64,000 nucleotides of DNA, taken from positions 2,604,001-2,668,000 of the forward strand of contig JAFCIZ010000006.1 of assembly GCA_017871115.1 (NCBI GenBank), written 5' to 3'. A program made the translations under genes and the position numbers. The notes beneath the pieces were generated by a model that made no database searches, was not told the origin of the DNA, and saw only the letters and a program-made list of their open reading frames with translations. Source of the stretch: Cunninghamella blakesleeana. Lineage: Eukaryota > Mucoromycota > Mucoromycetes > Mucorales > Cunninghamellaceae. The first letter of the stretch is position 1. Every line of letters starts with the position of its first letter. Shown piece by piece: positions 1 through 10,652 of this stretch.

Positions 1-614
1 ATTTTTCAATTTTATACTTTGCTTAAATAAACACTCGTCAGCTTAGTACCATACGTAGCTTTTTTTTTTTTCTATAGATCATCAAAAGGTAAAAAGTAAA
101 TATAGATTTTTTCTGGATCAATAAATAATAAATATATATATATATATATTCTCCTCTATCTCTTTTACACTTTAAAATGATTACACAGACTAATATAATA
201 TATTTTTCTTTCCTTTCCATAATTAGTTGACTTAGCTACCTAAGCCCCGCTCATATGATAATAAAATTGATATACGTCTGATACAAGTTAGAAAATCTAT
301 TTATATTCATATACAAAAAATAAAAATTTGTATACATATAAAGATGTAGGTGATGAAGTCACTAATATTACTGTTACTATTTACTTTTTTAAAAATAGTA
401 GAACCACTCATTTCTTTTATGCAGTTTTATCCACGTTCACCTAATAAAGGAAGTGGCTCGTTTATTTACTCAGCTTTTTTAAAAAAAGAATAGATAAAGG
501 CATAGCTTTTTTACTCTTTCTCTCTTTTTTTCTTTCTTTCTTTCTTTCTTTTTATTTTTTAATTCAACAATCAAAACACAAGAATTTTTATTTTTTATTT
601 TTATTATATAAAAC
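1..614. other. Intergenic, left edge of window
   Basis: No gene is supported here. The stretch is AT-rich with T runs and a TA repeat near 132-149. Just before the first gene there is a pyrimidine tract of CTTT/TTTC repeats (about 515-560) and a TATATAAAA-like box at about 604-612, which together look like the promoter and leader of the following gene. Confidence 0.6.
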
Positions 615-1178
615 ATGACAGCAACTAGTTATACATTTTTTAGAGATGGTTCAAAAGGAGCTGCTAGAATATATAGTGGTAATTTTCATGAAGAAAATCC
701 GCACCAACCAATAAACTATAGAATCAAAGTAAATAAAAAAACTTACGAATTATATGATGAATTGCAGCAGCAAAGAGGAATGTATGGTCCTATTTTAAAA
801 GGGAACTACACCAATTCATCTAAAAGTAAAGCGACTATGGAAGGATTTAATATGAATGTCAATATGAAGCAAGGTGGGTTTTTATTATCTGATAAATGGA
901 CTTTTACTGATCCTTTCCAAGGAAATAAATCATATACATGGAAAATCGATTTTTTGGGTGATTCTTGGAAATTAAAAGATGATCAAACTCAACAAGTAGT
1001 AGCTTTCTTCGAACGAGCAGGTTTTAGTATTAGAAAACAAGGTGTTTTAACAATTTATTATCAAGTCCCCCTTTATTTATTAGCATATATTATTCTAAGT
1101 CATAAATTACTTCATCAAAGCTTAAAAAAGGAAGAAGATAAAGCTATAGAGAATGGTGCTGATTCTTTTGGCGGTTAA
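615..1178 (+). CDS. Small tubby-C-like family protein, tandem copy A
   Basis: An intronless 187-residue protein, first member of a local tandem family (other intact copies at 3146 and 4832). All share the opening YTFFRDG, the block ELYDE, a tryptophan-centred core (W-T-F, then Y-T-W, then S-W-K-L-K), and a C-terminal block FSIRKQGVLTIY followed by a hydrophobic stretch (about residues 150-166) ending in HKLLHQ. Alternating beta-like strands followed by one hydrophobic helix resemble the tubby C-terminal/LURP-one/scramblase-like fold, but I infer this from pattern only. No signal peptide is visible. The start is the first ATG after the TATA-like box and aligns with the starts of the other copies. 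The function is unknown; a membrane- or lipid-associated role would be a guess. Confidence 0.8.
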   Translation: MTATSYTFFRDGSKGAARIYSGNFHEENPHQPINYRIKVNKKTYELYDELQQQRGMYGPILKGNYTNSSKSKATMEGFNMNVNMKQGGFLLSDKWTFTDPFQGNKSYTWKIDFLGDSWKLKDDQTQQVVAFFERAGFSIRKQGVLTIYYQVPLYLLAYIILSHKLLHQSLKKEEDKAIENGADSFGG

Positions 1179-1678
1179 TTATCGTTTTATTTTATTCTAT
1201 ATATTTATTTATTTTTTTCAACTGTAATAACAATAATAATAAGAATCAACTAATATCATATATATATAAATTTGTATTATTAGCAAAATAAAGCATAGCA
1301 AAATTATTTTACAAAAAAAAATATAAGGTTAAAAGAATTAATATGATTTTTTTTCTTTCTCTTCGTTTTTCTTTTATTTTTTTTAAAATATATAATTAAT
1401 ATGACTTTAACAATAAGTTTTAAGAAATGAAATAATTAATCCTTTTTTCATAATAATAGTGACAATAATGATAATATAAGCTTCAAATTTATATTTGCTA
1501 TGAAATCAAACAATTCAATTCTTTAGAAACTACTTTTTTTTTAAAAAATAAAATAAAATAAAATAAAAAACAATTCTTCTCTCTATCTTTATTACTTTTT
1601 TTATTCTTCAACATTACACTTAAAAAACACTATTTCGCTTTAAAGGTTCATTTTATTTATACTTTTTTTAATAAAAAC
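1179..1678. other. Intergenic between copy A and decayed copy B
   Basis: AT-rich spacer with T runs and no supported ORF. The last 100 bases before 1679 resemble the leader region of copy A (pyrimidine tract followed by a short A-rich leader), as expected if the decayed copy was duplicated together with its promoter. Confidence 0.5.
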
Positions 1679-2214
1679 ATGACAACTTAGACTTTTTTCA
1701 GGGATGGGTCAAAAAGAGCAACCAAGGTATGTAATGGCACTTTACTTCATGCACTGGAATAAGATCAAGATATTGCTTATCAAATCAAAATAAACGAAAG
1801 CAAGATAAATGAAAAGGTTTTGGAATTATACGATGAACAACAGCAACAAAAGGACCCTATTTAAAAGGACAATTTTTCAATTCATCAGAAAGTAAAGGAA
1901 TTATCGAAGGTTTTAATACTAGCTTTTATTTTGTAAAAGAAGAATATACAACAGGTAAATGTACGTTTATGGATCCTTTCAATAAAAATAAATATTACTC
2001 CTGGGATACCGATATATTAGGCATTTCATGGAAATTAAAAGTGGGTCAAAATAAATTGATTGCTCGATTTGAACGTTCTGGTTTAAGTTTTAGAAAACAA
2101 GGTATTTTAACTATATATTCCCAGATTCCTTCTCATATATTATTTTGTATATTACTTGGTCATAAAATGCTTCATTTGAAATTGAAAAAGGGTGGAAAAG
2201 GTGGTGTTATTTAA
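1679..2214 (+). pseudogene. Decayed copy B of the tandem small-protein family
   Basis: The sequence starts like its neighbours (ATG, then TFFRDGS after a TAG stop at 1688-1690). It has a second in-frame TAA at 1760-1762 and loses one T in the CCTATTTTAAAAGG region near 1856-1862, which shifts the frame. From there the second frame continues to the normal end at 2214 with all family blocks: a W/Y-rich core, SFRKQGILTIY, the hydrophobic stretch and HKMLH. Two stops and a one-base deletion relative to copy A make it a pseudogene, although the distal 81 codons from about 1969 remain open. The good preservation of the distal half suggests recent inactivation. I see no splice pattern that would rescue all three lesions. 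Confidence 0.8.
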
Positions 2215-3145
2215 AGCTCGGGTGAACTATATTCTTTAATAATGGGTTTATAATTATTTACCTTTTTAATGTCATGTATTTATTTATTAATTTCATTATA
2301 ATAAAAGTACAGAGTATATTTTTTTTTCTCTTTTCAAATCTTTTTCTAAACTTGAAAATCTTTTCTCTAGTTACCAAAAATAAGGTTTTATTAATTTTAT
2401 AAAAATTCTAATGAAAGACACTTTTAAAGTTACTAGAATGGTCTTGGAAATATATAAATCAAAAACTGCTTATTATCGTCAGTATTATTATTACTTGATA
2501 TATTCAACTTTAAATATATACATGTGCTTTTTATTTACAAAATCATTATCACCTGTAAATCATTCATCAAAAGAAATTCTTTCTTTAATATATATTTATA
2601 TTTTTTTAAAAAAAAAAATAACGCTATGGCACTATTCATATATCCTTGCACTGTGATTTTAAATAATAATAATAATAATATAGCAGGCATAGACGATCAA
2701 TGGCACTTGTATAATTATTTTATTTTAATTCTTGTATATATATATATATATATATATGCTAGCTTAACAAAGTTAAGCCTCGACAATGCATTACCCACCA
2801 TACATTCAAATTTGGGTTAATCATGTGTTTTGATAGATTAAACTAGTGCAAATAAAATAAAATATAAATCAATAGACTTTTTAAGGGAAAAAAAAATAAT
2901 GTCATAAAAGCTACACAAATATTTTCGGAATCGGATAATACCCGACAAAAAAGGAAAAGTGGATAATGTTATAAACCAACACATATAAAGAAACTTTACA
3001 CATTGCTCAGCCATCATCCAAAAAAAAAATAAGATAATATAAAATTGTCATTAATTTCTTGTTCTTTTCCTACTTTTTTTTTTAAAAAAAAATATATAAA
3101 GTTTTTACATTAAATCAATTTATACTAATCAAAATAAATAAAACA
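2215..3145. other. Intergenic between copies B and C
   Basis: AT-rich DNA holding a TA dinucleotide run (about 2733-2757) and several T/A homopolymers. Short open frames in this stretch (for example 2411-2656) are low-complexity and not supported as genes. An AATATATAAAG box at about 3091-3101 lies roughly 50 bases upstream of copy C. Confidence 0.5.
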
Positions 3146-3676
3146 ATGACAACATCATACACCTTTTTTAGAGATGGAAGTGGAGCATCAAAAATCTATC
3201 TTGGGGAATGGAAAGAAGATGATAGAAATCAACCAACAGAATATCGAGTGACAATATCTAACAAATCAGCAGAATTATATGATGAAAGGAATATATATCA
3301 AAGAAGAGAACCTATATTATGGGCTAGTTTTAAGAGTAGCTGTAATAAAAAAAAGGGCGAAATGCATGGATACAATACAACCTTTAGTTTTGGCAAACAT
3401 GGGTTCTGGAAAACTCGCTGGACATTCATTGATAGCCTGGATCAAAATAAAGAGTATACTTGGGAAATTGGTGGTTGGGAGACTCGTTGGAAACTAAAAT
3501 TGGAAGGTAGTGAAAGTGTCATTGCAGAATTCCATAGGGCTAGCTTAAGTATTAAACGTCAAGGCGTATTAACGATTTATCAGCAAGTCCCTCCTCATTT
3601 ATTATCTTGCATTATTTTAACTCATAAAATCCTTCATAAAAACCTTAAAGAAGAAGAAGCTCAACGTGGTGGTTAA
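3146..3676 (+). CDS. Small tubby-C-like family protein, tandem copy C
   Basis: An intronless 176-residue member of the family. It shares YTFFRDGS at the start, YRVTISNKSAELYDE, EPILW, the aromatic core with W-T-F-I-D-S-L-D and YTWEIG, and the C-terminal block SIKRQGVLTIYQQVP with a hydrophobic segment ending HKILHKNL. It is closer to copy D than to copy A: both contain IYKRREPILW or IYQRREPILW and a TFIDSLD/SFMDSLD block. The C-terminus is short and charged. No known enzyme motif is visible. The start is the only ATG that aligns with the family N-terminus. Confidence 0.8.
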   Translation: MTTSYTFFRDGSGASKIYLGEWKEDDRNQPTEYRVTISNKSAELYDERNIYQRREPILWASFKSSCNKKKGEMHGYNTTFSFGKHGFWKTRWTFIDSLDQNKEYTWEIGGWETRWKLKLEGSESVIAEFHRASLSIKRQGVLTIYQQVPPHLLSCIILTHKILHKNLKEEEAQRGG

Positions 3677-4831
3677 ATTTAACATTACTTTTTTTATTTA
3701 TTTATTTATCCATATTTATATCCTTTACATTTTATTTATTCATTTCTTTAATTTTATATATATTCATATTTCATAAAATCTTCATGTTTTTAACAATAAA
3801 CTAAAATAAAAAAAATAATAATTTATATATAATTATAAAGCTTATTCCATACTAAAAAAAAAGGTGAGATCAGATAGTGAATTCGGGGATTTAAAACAAA
3901 CGCTAAACTTTTTTCTATTTTCAACGCTATTTCTATAGAAGTAATTGATGCTCTTTTTCACATATATTAAAAAACTTTATTTTATTTTGAATTGGTACGA
4001 ATAGATAACAATTAACTTTTAAATTTATCAGCGCATTTTTAGAAATTAATCTTAAATAGCATTTTTTTTTGTTGCCGATCCTTACAAAACATATTCAATT
4101 GTATATATACATGACCCTATTTACAAATGTATCAACGCTCAAACATCTTTTATCGCATTTTTAAAAGATTTTTTAATGCAAAAAAGACTATGGTACAATT
4201 CATTTATTTCTCTAAAATATTTTATAAAGGTAAAAGCAACAACCAAGGATGAAAAAATAATAAGCAAATATCTCTTATACCACAATACTCAATAAGCTCT
4301 ATTATTGAAATACGAATTTTTTTTTCTTTTTTTTTTTTGGTAAAAAGCATCTGCCACTTTTAAATAACTCATACTATAAACAAGTATTCCTTCTATCATT
4401 ATTATTATTATTTTTGGAATATGGTAAGCAATATTATTAATATTTACAAAGAAAATAATAAGCAAGGTATCGAAAATGTAATTGATTATATAAAAAAAGA
4501 GAGAGATTAAGAGAGGAAGAGAAGTGAATAGTGTTTATAAATATTAATATTATTTAACTTTAATCCAGTAAATATTGCTTTAACAAGTTAAATTTCAGAA
4601 ATCATCTATCACACATATTCGATTGATCATCATGTGCTCTAATTGATAGCCTTACGTGAATGCTACACGAGAATACGGCGAATATAAACCCAAAAAGGAA
4701 ATGGAAAGACCTTAGCCAATTCGTTTTCCATTAAAAATATATATAAATGCTTTTTTTTATTTGCTCTTTAGTTTTTTTTTAATATACATACATCTATCTA
4801 AAACAGAAACAAATAAACAAATAAAACGCAA
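3677..4831. other. Intergenic between copies C and D
   Basis: About 1.15 kb of AT-rich sequence without a supported gene. A TATATATAAAT box at about 4737-4747 precedes copy D by some 85 bases. I see no transposon ends or RNA gene. Confidence 0.5.
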
Positions 4832-5341
4832 ATGGCAGAAGTATACACATTTTTTAGAGATGGATATTTTGGGAAAGCAAGAGTTTACAGTGGCGATTGG
4901 GAAGAAGAAGATAAAAACCAAGCATTAGAATATCGGGTAATGACGAGTTACAAAACAGTCAAACTATATGACGAAAAGGATATTTATAAACGACGAGAGC
5001 CTATATTATGGTCCAATTTTACAAATCTTCTAAAAACCAAATGCATTATAAAAGGATATAATACAACATTTGAAATGAAAAAAGAAGGGTTACTCACAAA
5101 TAGCTGGTCCTTCATGGATAGCCTGGATGAAAATAAAAAATATACATGGCATGTTTCAAAGTTATTTTATCACTGGGAATTAAGAGATGACCAACACCTT
5201 GTCATTGCAGAATTTGATCGAACTAAATGGGCTATTAAACGTCAAGGTGTATTAACAATTCATCAACAAGTGCCTCCTTATCTGTTATCTTGTATCCTTT
5301 TAACTCACAAAATTCTTCATGGAAATATTAGAGATGACTAA
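4832..5341 (+). CDS. Small tubby-C-like family protein, tandem copy D
   Basis: An intronless 169-residue protein, the shortest intact member. It carries YTFFRDG, ARVYSGDWEEEDKNQ, KLYDEKDIYKRREPILW, a YTW block, WAIKRQGVLTIHQQVPP and the hydrophobic tail ending HKILHGN. Much of the sequence is shared with copy C, which points to a recent C/D duplication. Another remnant of the same family follows about 240 bases downstream. The biochemical role is unknown. Confidence 0.8.
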   Translation: MAEVYTFFRDGYFGKARVYSGDWEEEDKNQALEYRVMTSYKTVKLYDEKDIYKRREPILWSNFTNLLKTKCIIKGYNTTFEMKKEGLLTNSWSFMDSLDENKKYTWHVSKLFYHWELRDDQHLVIAEFDRTKWAIKRQGVLTIHQQVPPYLLSCILLTHKILHGNIRDD

Positions 5342-5475
5342 ACAAAAAAAAAAAGACAAGAAAGGTACCAAGTAGCTTATTTTATTATTTCTATTTTCAC
5401 ATCATTTTTTAAACAAATTAAATCTGCATAAAATATAAAAAATTAAACAAAAATTTAAAACTGCGTTGCCTTAGT

Positions 5476-5508
<33 letters not shown>

Positions 5509-5569
5509 GTAATTTTTTTCAATTTCTAATGCCTTTTTTATGCTTTAAAAATGCAGTCAAAAACTGGTA

Positions 5570-5820
5570 CTTTTACCAAAAATTGAACGTCTATGAATAA
5601 GTTTAGATCAAGGTAAAGAATACACGTGATATGTTAATCAATAGGTTTATTATTGGAAATTAAAAAAGAATCGAGCCCATGTTATTACAGTATTTGACCA
5701 GATTGGTTAGAGTTTTACACAACAAAGCTTATTAACTATATATCAATAAGAACCACCTTATTTATTATCTTGTAATGTTTCAAGTATAAAATTATACACG
5801 AAAAACTAAATTGTGAAGCA
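5570..5820 (+). pseudogene. Strongly decayed copy E of the tandem family
   Basis: Read in one frame, this stretch keeps a recognisable shadow of the distal half of the family. SLDQGKEYT is followed by a stop, then VYYWKLKK, VITVFDQIG, a stop, LLTIYQ, a stop, then EPPYLLSC and a run resembling HKILH. There are at least four in-frame stops and the N-terminal half is not recognisable. The order and spacing of blocks match copies C and D, so chance similarity is unlikely. It is older and more degraded than copy B. Confidence 0.7.
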
Positions 5821-6048
5821 AGAGAAAAATCTCAATATTAGTAATATGTTTTTCAAACTGAAATCATCATATACGTGAATATGGTTATAAAAAATAAATA
5901 CACTTTAATTTATTTATAATGAAAAATAAAATAATAAAATAAAAAATATCAACTCGAAATAAATAAACAGATATATATATAAGCAATAGATATACAAAAA
6001 AGTAAAACAAAAATAAACATAAATAATATTCTAAATAATTTTTCTTTC

Positions 6049-6987
6049 TTAGTTAGTGTAAGGGTTTGGGTCGTTTAAACAACCAGCAACAGTAGTAAAT
6101 CTATAGCCTTTAGCACGAGCTTCTCTAACGACAAAAGGAGTTAATTCTCTAACGGTTTGTTGTTGAGTATCATGCATTAAGATGATATGGGAACTAGTAG
6201 GTGGTGTACTATGCTCTTGGGCCAAGACACCTGTAACAGTGGTCTGTTTAGTTTGGTAAGAAATTGCTTCAAAATCTTTTGGATCAATATCCCAAATAAT
6301 AACTCTAATAAGTCATACCAATAATCGCAATACAAACAATATAATAAAATTAATATACATATACATTGTACATATACATCCATATTAATTTGATAAATAA
6401 ATATTTTTACTTACTGATAATGCAAGTTACCAAGTTCATTACGAGTGGCATTATTATTTTCACCATAAGGGGGTCTCATGTATCTTGGACGAAGATTAAT
6501 AGCCCTGAAGATAATATCATTCAATTGATTCATTTCATTTTGAATCTGTTGTGGGGAAGAAGAATCCAAATGGGCATGAGAATAAGTATGACTTGCAACT
6601 TGATGCCCAGATTGATGCATAAAACGGATATGATCCATATAAGTTTTAATACCATCAGAAGTATTGGTACTACCAGTAGCAACATCACTATGTAAATTAT
6701 TATTAGTTATTGGATAACCACTCCTATTATTCTTATTATTATTATCCATATACTTACATTCCATTATTGCCATTAATAAAGAAGGTGGCAGTTATATTTT
6801 GTTGATTCAAGTATTTAATAAGTTCCCAAGTATATTCATTAGGCCCATCATCATAAGTTAAAGCAAAAGTACCAGGAACTGAACAAGTTTCAATCACATT
6901 GGCTGGTGCTCTTTTAAATAAAGGGGCGGATGATACAAAACTAGTTAAAAGACCGGTTAATGCAATGAAAGTAGCTGTAAAACGCAT
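6049..6987 (-). CDS. Polysaccharide (chitin) deacetylase, secreted
   Basis: A carbohydrate esterase family 4 enzyme, predicted to remove N-acetyl groups from chitin at the cell wall. Three exons on the minus strand: 6987-6758, 6687-6415 and 6304-6049, giving 252 residues. A signal peptide is clear (MRFTATFIALTGLL then AP-rich). The catalytic blocks are present: TYDDGP, HQVASHTYSHAHL (metal-binding H-x-x-x-H type), RPPYGENN, WDIDPKDF and ILMHDTQ. Intron 2 joins in phase (H-Y-Q-V-I-I-W). The acceptor of intron 1 is less certain: I chose TTTACATAG with an ACTAAT-type branch site upstream. The protein lacks chitin-binding modules. It is divergent to the SUV3-like gene, sharing about 380 bases of upstream DNA. 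Confidence 0.85.
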
Positions 6988-7368
6988 TTTATTATTTTAT
7001 TATAAGATATAATATTTTATTTTGTAATGAAATAATAAAAGAAAAAGAAAAATGTATATTCTCAACAAGCTTATTTATATTTTTTTTTTAAAAAAAAAAA
7101 AGTGCTTGGTCTCTATTTCTTATAAACAATAATAAAAAAAAATACTAAGCCTGACGTTTATTTGTATGCAACAAGAGTAAAGAGTTAAAAAATAAAAATA
7201 GCATTCTAATATTAAAATAAGGTAAGCTCAGTATAGATCATGCGTTTTTCAAACACCGCTCGTCATTTTATTTTATTTTTTTTATTTTATTTTTCCAAGG
7301 ATAGCCCAGATAATTCTTTTTTTCCCTACTTTCCTTTTTTTTTTTTTTTAGAAAAATAAACCATTTTT
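6988..7368. promoter_or_regulatory. Shared upstream region, deacetylase (-) and SUV3-like (+)
   Basis: 381 bases separate the two divergent start codons. The stretch is mainly T and A runs with a CAACAAGC-like island and no ORF. It must contain both promoters; I cannot pick out specific factor sites. Confidence 0.4.
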
Positions 7369-10299
7369 ATGATTATTCGTTATAATAGATGTTTTATTAA
7401 TATAGCACAATATTATTATTCAACAAAACAGATAGAATCGCATTTATTAAAACGATTACCAACTAAACAGCGTATTAACAATGCTCAAGTAGATTCAAAA
7501 CAACTTACTCATAGGGCTCAGAAAAGTAAAAAAATTATAAATAAATAAATATAAAGCGTGTCTATATATATACACACATATATATACATATATATATAAA
7601 TAAAAATAAAAAAAATACAAAATACGTTGTCAAAGCCTCGTGAAATAAAAAATATCTTGACGGAATGAACTTTATTAAAAATAGTTTTACAATCAAGGTG
7701 GAAAGATTGGATTCATCATTCAAAAGCAAGGCGTCTATCTACCACCTTGGGCTTAAATACTGGACTTTATTTTCGACTTGCTACTTTATTTGTAAAAGCT
7801 GGTTCAAAAGGTCAACTTGTATCTTGTGAACCTTCCAATATAATAGCTAATATAAATCATTCTGTTATATCATACCAAGGTAATACTAACAATAATAGTA
7901 ATAGTAATAGTAATAGTAATAGTAATAGTAATAGTAATAGTAATAGTAATAGTAATAGTAATAGTAATAGTAATAGTAATAGTAATAGTAATAGTAATAG
8001 TAATAGTAATAGTAATAGTAATAGTAACAGTAATAATATATATTTAGAATTAGAAAACTATATTGATGATCGACTTTTATCTGCTTTTTTTGATTATGCT
8101 TATCCTTATTTACCTGGATCTATTCAACAATTAAAAAAGGCAAGTCAATTCTCGACAGTTACTTGGTATCCACAATCTCAAAATTCACATAGGTAAGGCT
8201 TAGAATAGAAAAATACATGTGATATAGAATACATTATATACATTAACTATATATATATATATGCATACCTTATTAGAACTATTTATATTCATACCATCAA
8301 CTCCAATCAATTTATAAAATTATATCATAATATTTTAGAAACATCAACAACAATGTATTGTGGTAACCAACAGCTGATCAACAGTAGCAACAATCAAAAT
8401 GATATAAAGGTAACTACTATTAACGATTATTTTGAAGACCCACTTTTTAAAAAGAATCAAGTGTCAGCATTTATATTGGATAATATTGAAAAATGTACAG
8501 ATCAACATAATGGATGGCGTTGGACAAATGCTTTATTTAATGTCCCTCAAAAAACTACTTTACACTTATTATTAAACCATAATGATGATCAACATTCATC
8601 TATGATGACACTTTTATTAACTATTTTAAAAGAAAATGATCAAGAATCTATTGTTCAACATTATACTAAACCATATCAATCTCATCTTGACACTATCCAT
8701 TTAATACATAATAAATTTCAACAAAGGGATTGTATAATCATTAAAAATAGACATGAATTATTTCAACTCAAAGATATTTTAGAAAGTGACTTTGGATTAA
8801 AATGTAGTGTATTATATTCTGAACTTCCTATAGGTAAAATAAAATGATGGAATAAAATAAAAACAATATATATATATACAATGTTATTATACTATAAACT
8901 TATATATATATATATATACAATAGCGATACAATTGGATCAAATCAAATCATATAATGAATCAAAGAAGGATGTCTTATTGGTTACTGAAAATATGGATCT
9001 ACCTTTAAAAATGTAAAATCTATTTTTAGAATTTCACATAGTATCAATAACAATAACAAATAAATAAATAAAATATATGATTATTTTAGAAATGTAGGTA
9101 GACTGATATTTAAATCAATAAAAAAAAATCAAGATGAAGCATATATTACGATCAATAAATTGCAACAAATAATTTCTTCTTTTGATTCAATAAATGGAAT
9201 TGGTTGGTAAGTCTTTTTTAAATCTCCAATGTTTTTTTTTATGCTTATCTATTTTTCGTTTTATTTTTAAATAAGCTACCGTAACACAGATGTAAACTAT
9301 CTTCAAAAAGCCATCACTCAAACTTCCTCTCCATTACTGGAAAAAAAGGTATATACAAAATTAAGTCTTTTGATTTATTTATTTATACATGTTTCAAGTC
9401 CGCTCTAATTTTTCTTTCTTAAAAGGCAATAGGTATTTTACCTCCAAAACATGTATTTAAAAAATTTCATCAATGTTTTTCAGAAAATCAATCCATGTCA
9501 AGCATTATGGTAAAATTAGAATATATTTTTATATAATTATTCACATATACACACATACGTACCTATAAAAACAATTAGAATATAATTACCATGTGTATTT
9601 TTATAGGATATTTTTAAAATCATGACAAACGTTCGAGGAAAATACTTTATGTGCGATTGGAAAGATCAGATGGTAATACTTTTTTTTTTTTTTATTAAAA
9701 TAAAATAATCATTATCACAATCATAATCATAATAACAAGAGTTTTAATTTTTTTTAAAAAATTACAAGGTGATTGCCGATTCGATTGAACATATCCCATT
9801 AACGTTCGAAGACCGCTGGGAATTTTTAAATTCCCCTGTCAACACAAAACTATCCATCACTATACCAACTATACAATTATTTGGTGCATCTGTTTCTTCA
9901 AAAAAAACATGCGGTTTAAAGGATATTATTTCTACTACTTTCATTCCAAATCAACCTATAATAAAAACATTAGACCATTTAGTACATCAACACCATATTA
10001 TTGAATGGTATCGTTGGTTTAAGTAAGTGTCTAACTAAAATTAGGATTAAAATACTAAATAGAGAGAATGTGGAACTAATACTTTTAATTTTTTTTCCTT
10101 GGTTTTTTTTTTTAGACTAAAATACCCATCTATATTTATTAGTGATGATAATATAATAACCACCTTACTGCAAAACACTCAATTAGCTATAAAGGATACA
10201 TTAGACCTCATTAAACCGAATATAACTCGATCAACTATAAGAAGAAAGCCTATAGAAAAAGCTTATTTACAAGTCAAAAAACTAATTAGACAACACTAA
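7369..10299 (+). CDS. SUV3-like mitochondrial RNA helicase with destroyed ATPase motifs
   Basis: Ten exons join in phase: 7369-7525, 7685-8192, 8277-8833, 8925-9012, 9090-9206, 9276-9348, 9426-9509, 9607-9672, 9769-10022 and 10116-10299, giving 695 residues. The N-terminus (MIIRYNRCF, basic, followed by YYYSTKQ) fits a mitochondrial presequence. Resemblance to SUV3 is clear in MYCG (residue 248 on), G-W-R-W-T-N-A-L, DCIIIKNRHELFQLKDIL, the segment RGKYFMCDW, IADSIEHIPLTFEDRW and the C-terminal domain. The motifs are lost: the family P-loop GPTNSGKT aligns with INSNQFIK (about 229-236), DEIQ is DNIE (290-293), motif V is VTENMDLPL, and QIAGRAGR is QIISSFDS (463-470). Exon 2 contains about 22 Ser-Asn repeats. 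An in-frame TGA at 7666-7668 is placed inside intron 1; if that intron is wrong it would be a premature stop. Probably a non-catalytic paralogue. Confidence 0.75.
7890..8036 (+). repeat. Hexanucleotide repeat AGTAAT encoding Ser-Asn dipeptides
   Basis: About 22 perfect tandem AGTAAT units lie in frame inside exon 2 of the SUV3-like gene, so the protein carries a run of alternating Ser and Asn. The near-perfect DNA repeat implies recent slippage expansion. A six-base unit keeps frame whatever the copy number. Confidence 0.95.
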
Positions 10300-10516
10300 A
10301 ACTAAACTAGCGCGTACTTCTTTTAAAAATAAATAGTGAAACATGTGATCTCTTAAACATGATATCATCTATTGTTTATGAAGTCATGACTGCATAATAA
10401 ATATTTTATTTTAATATAAAATCTTTCTTTTTAAATATAATTTTTTTTTCTTTTTTTTCATTTTCATTTATTTTGTTTTATTTTATTTTATTTTATTTAA
10501 TTTTAATAACTAAACT

Positions 10517-10608
10517 ATGGGCTCTGTAGTTTCATGTCTTAGTGGTCTTGTCCATTCAGTTATTAACTTGGCACAAAATATTATAGGAAGCATATTTGGT
10601 AAATATCA

Positions 10609-10652
<44 letters not shown>

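Noticed and set aside
38..220. Minus-strand open frame of 60 codons at the left edge
   Set aside because: Low-complexity Lys/Ile/Tyr sequence made of A/T runs and a TA repeat; no family resemblance and no promoter-like context.
1679..1762. Stop-codon reassignment or readthrough to explain TAG/TAA in family copy B
   Set aside because: TAA and TAG end the other complete genes at family-consistent positions, and copy B also has a frame-shifting base loss, so ordinary pseudogene decay is simpler.
2411..2820. Two overlapping plus-strand frames between family copies B and C
   Set aside because: Composed of homopolymers and TA repeats, with no resemblance to the neighbouring family or to any known protein.
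6690..6757. Very short intron (34 bases) as alternative intron 1 of the deacetylase
   Set aside because: It also keeps frame, but would add an Asn/Thr-rich insertion not expected in the family and lacks a good branch site. The 70-base intron ending TTTACATAG has an ACTAAT branch-like motif. The choice remains provisional.
7890..8036. CRISPR-like or satellite array
   Set aside because: A pure hexamer without spacers, inside an exon and in frame; a coding microsatellite.
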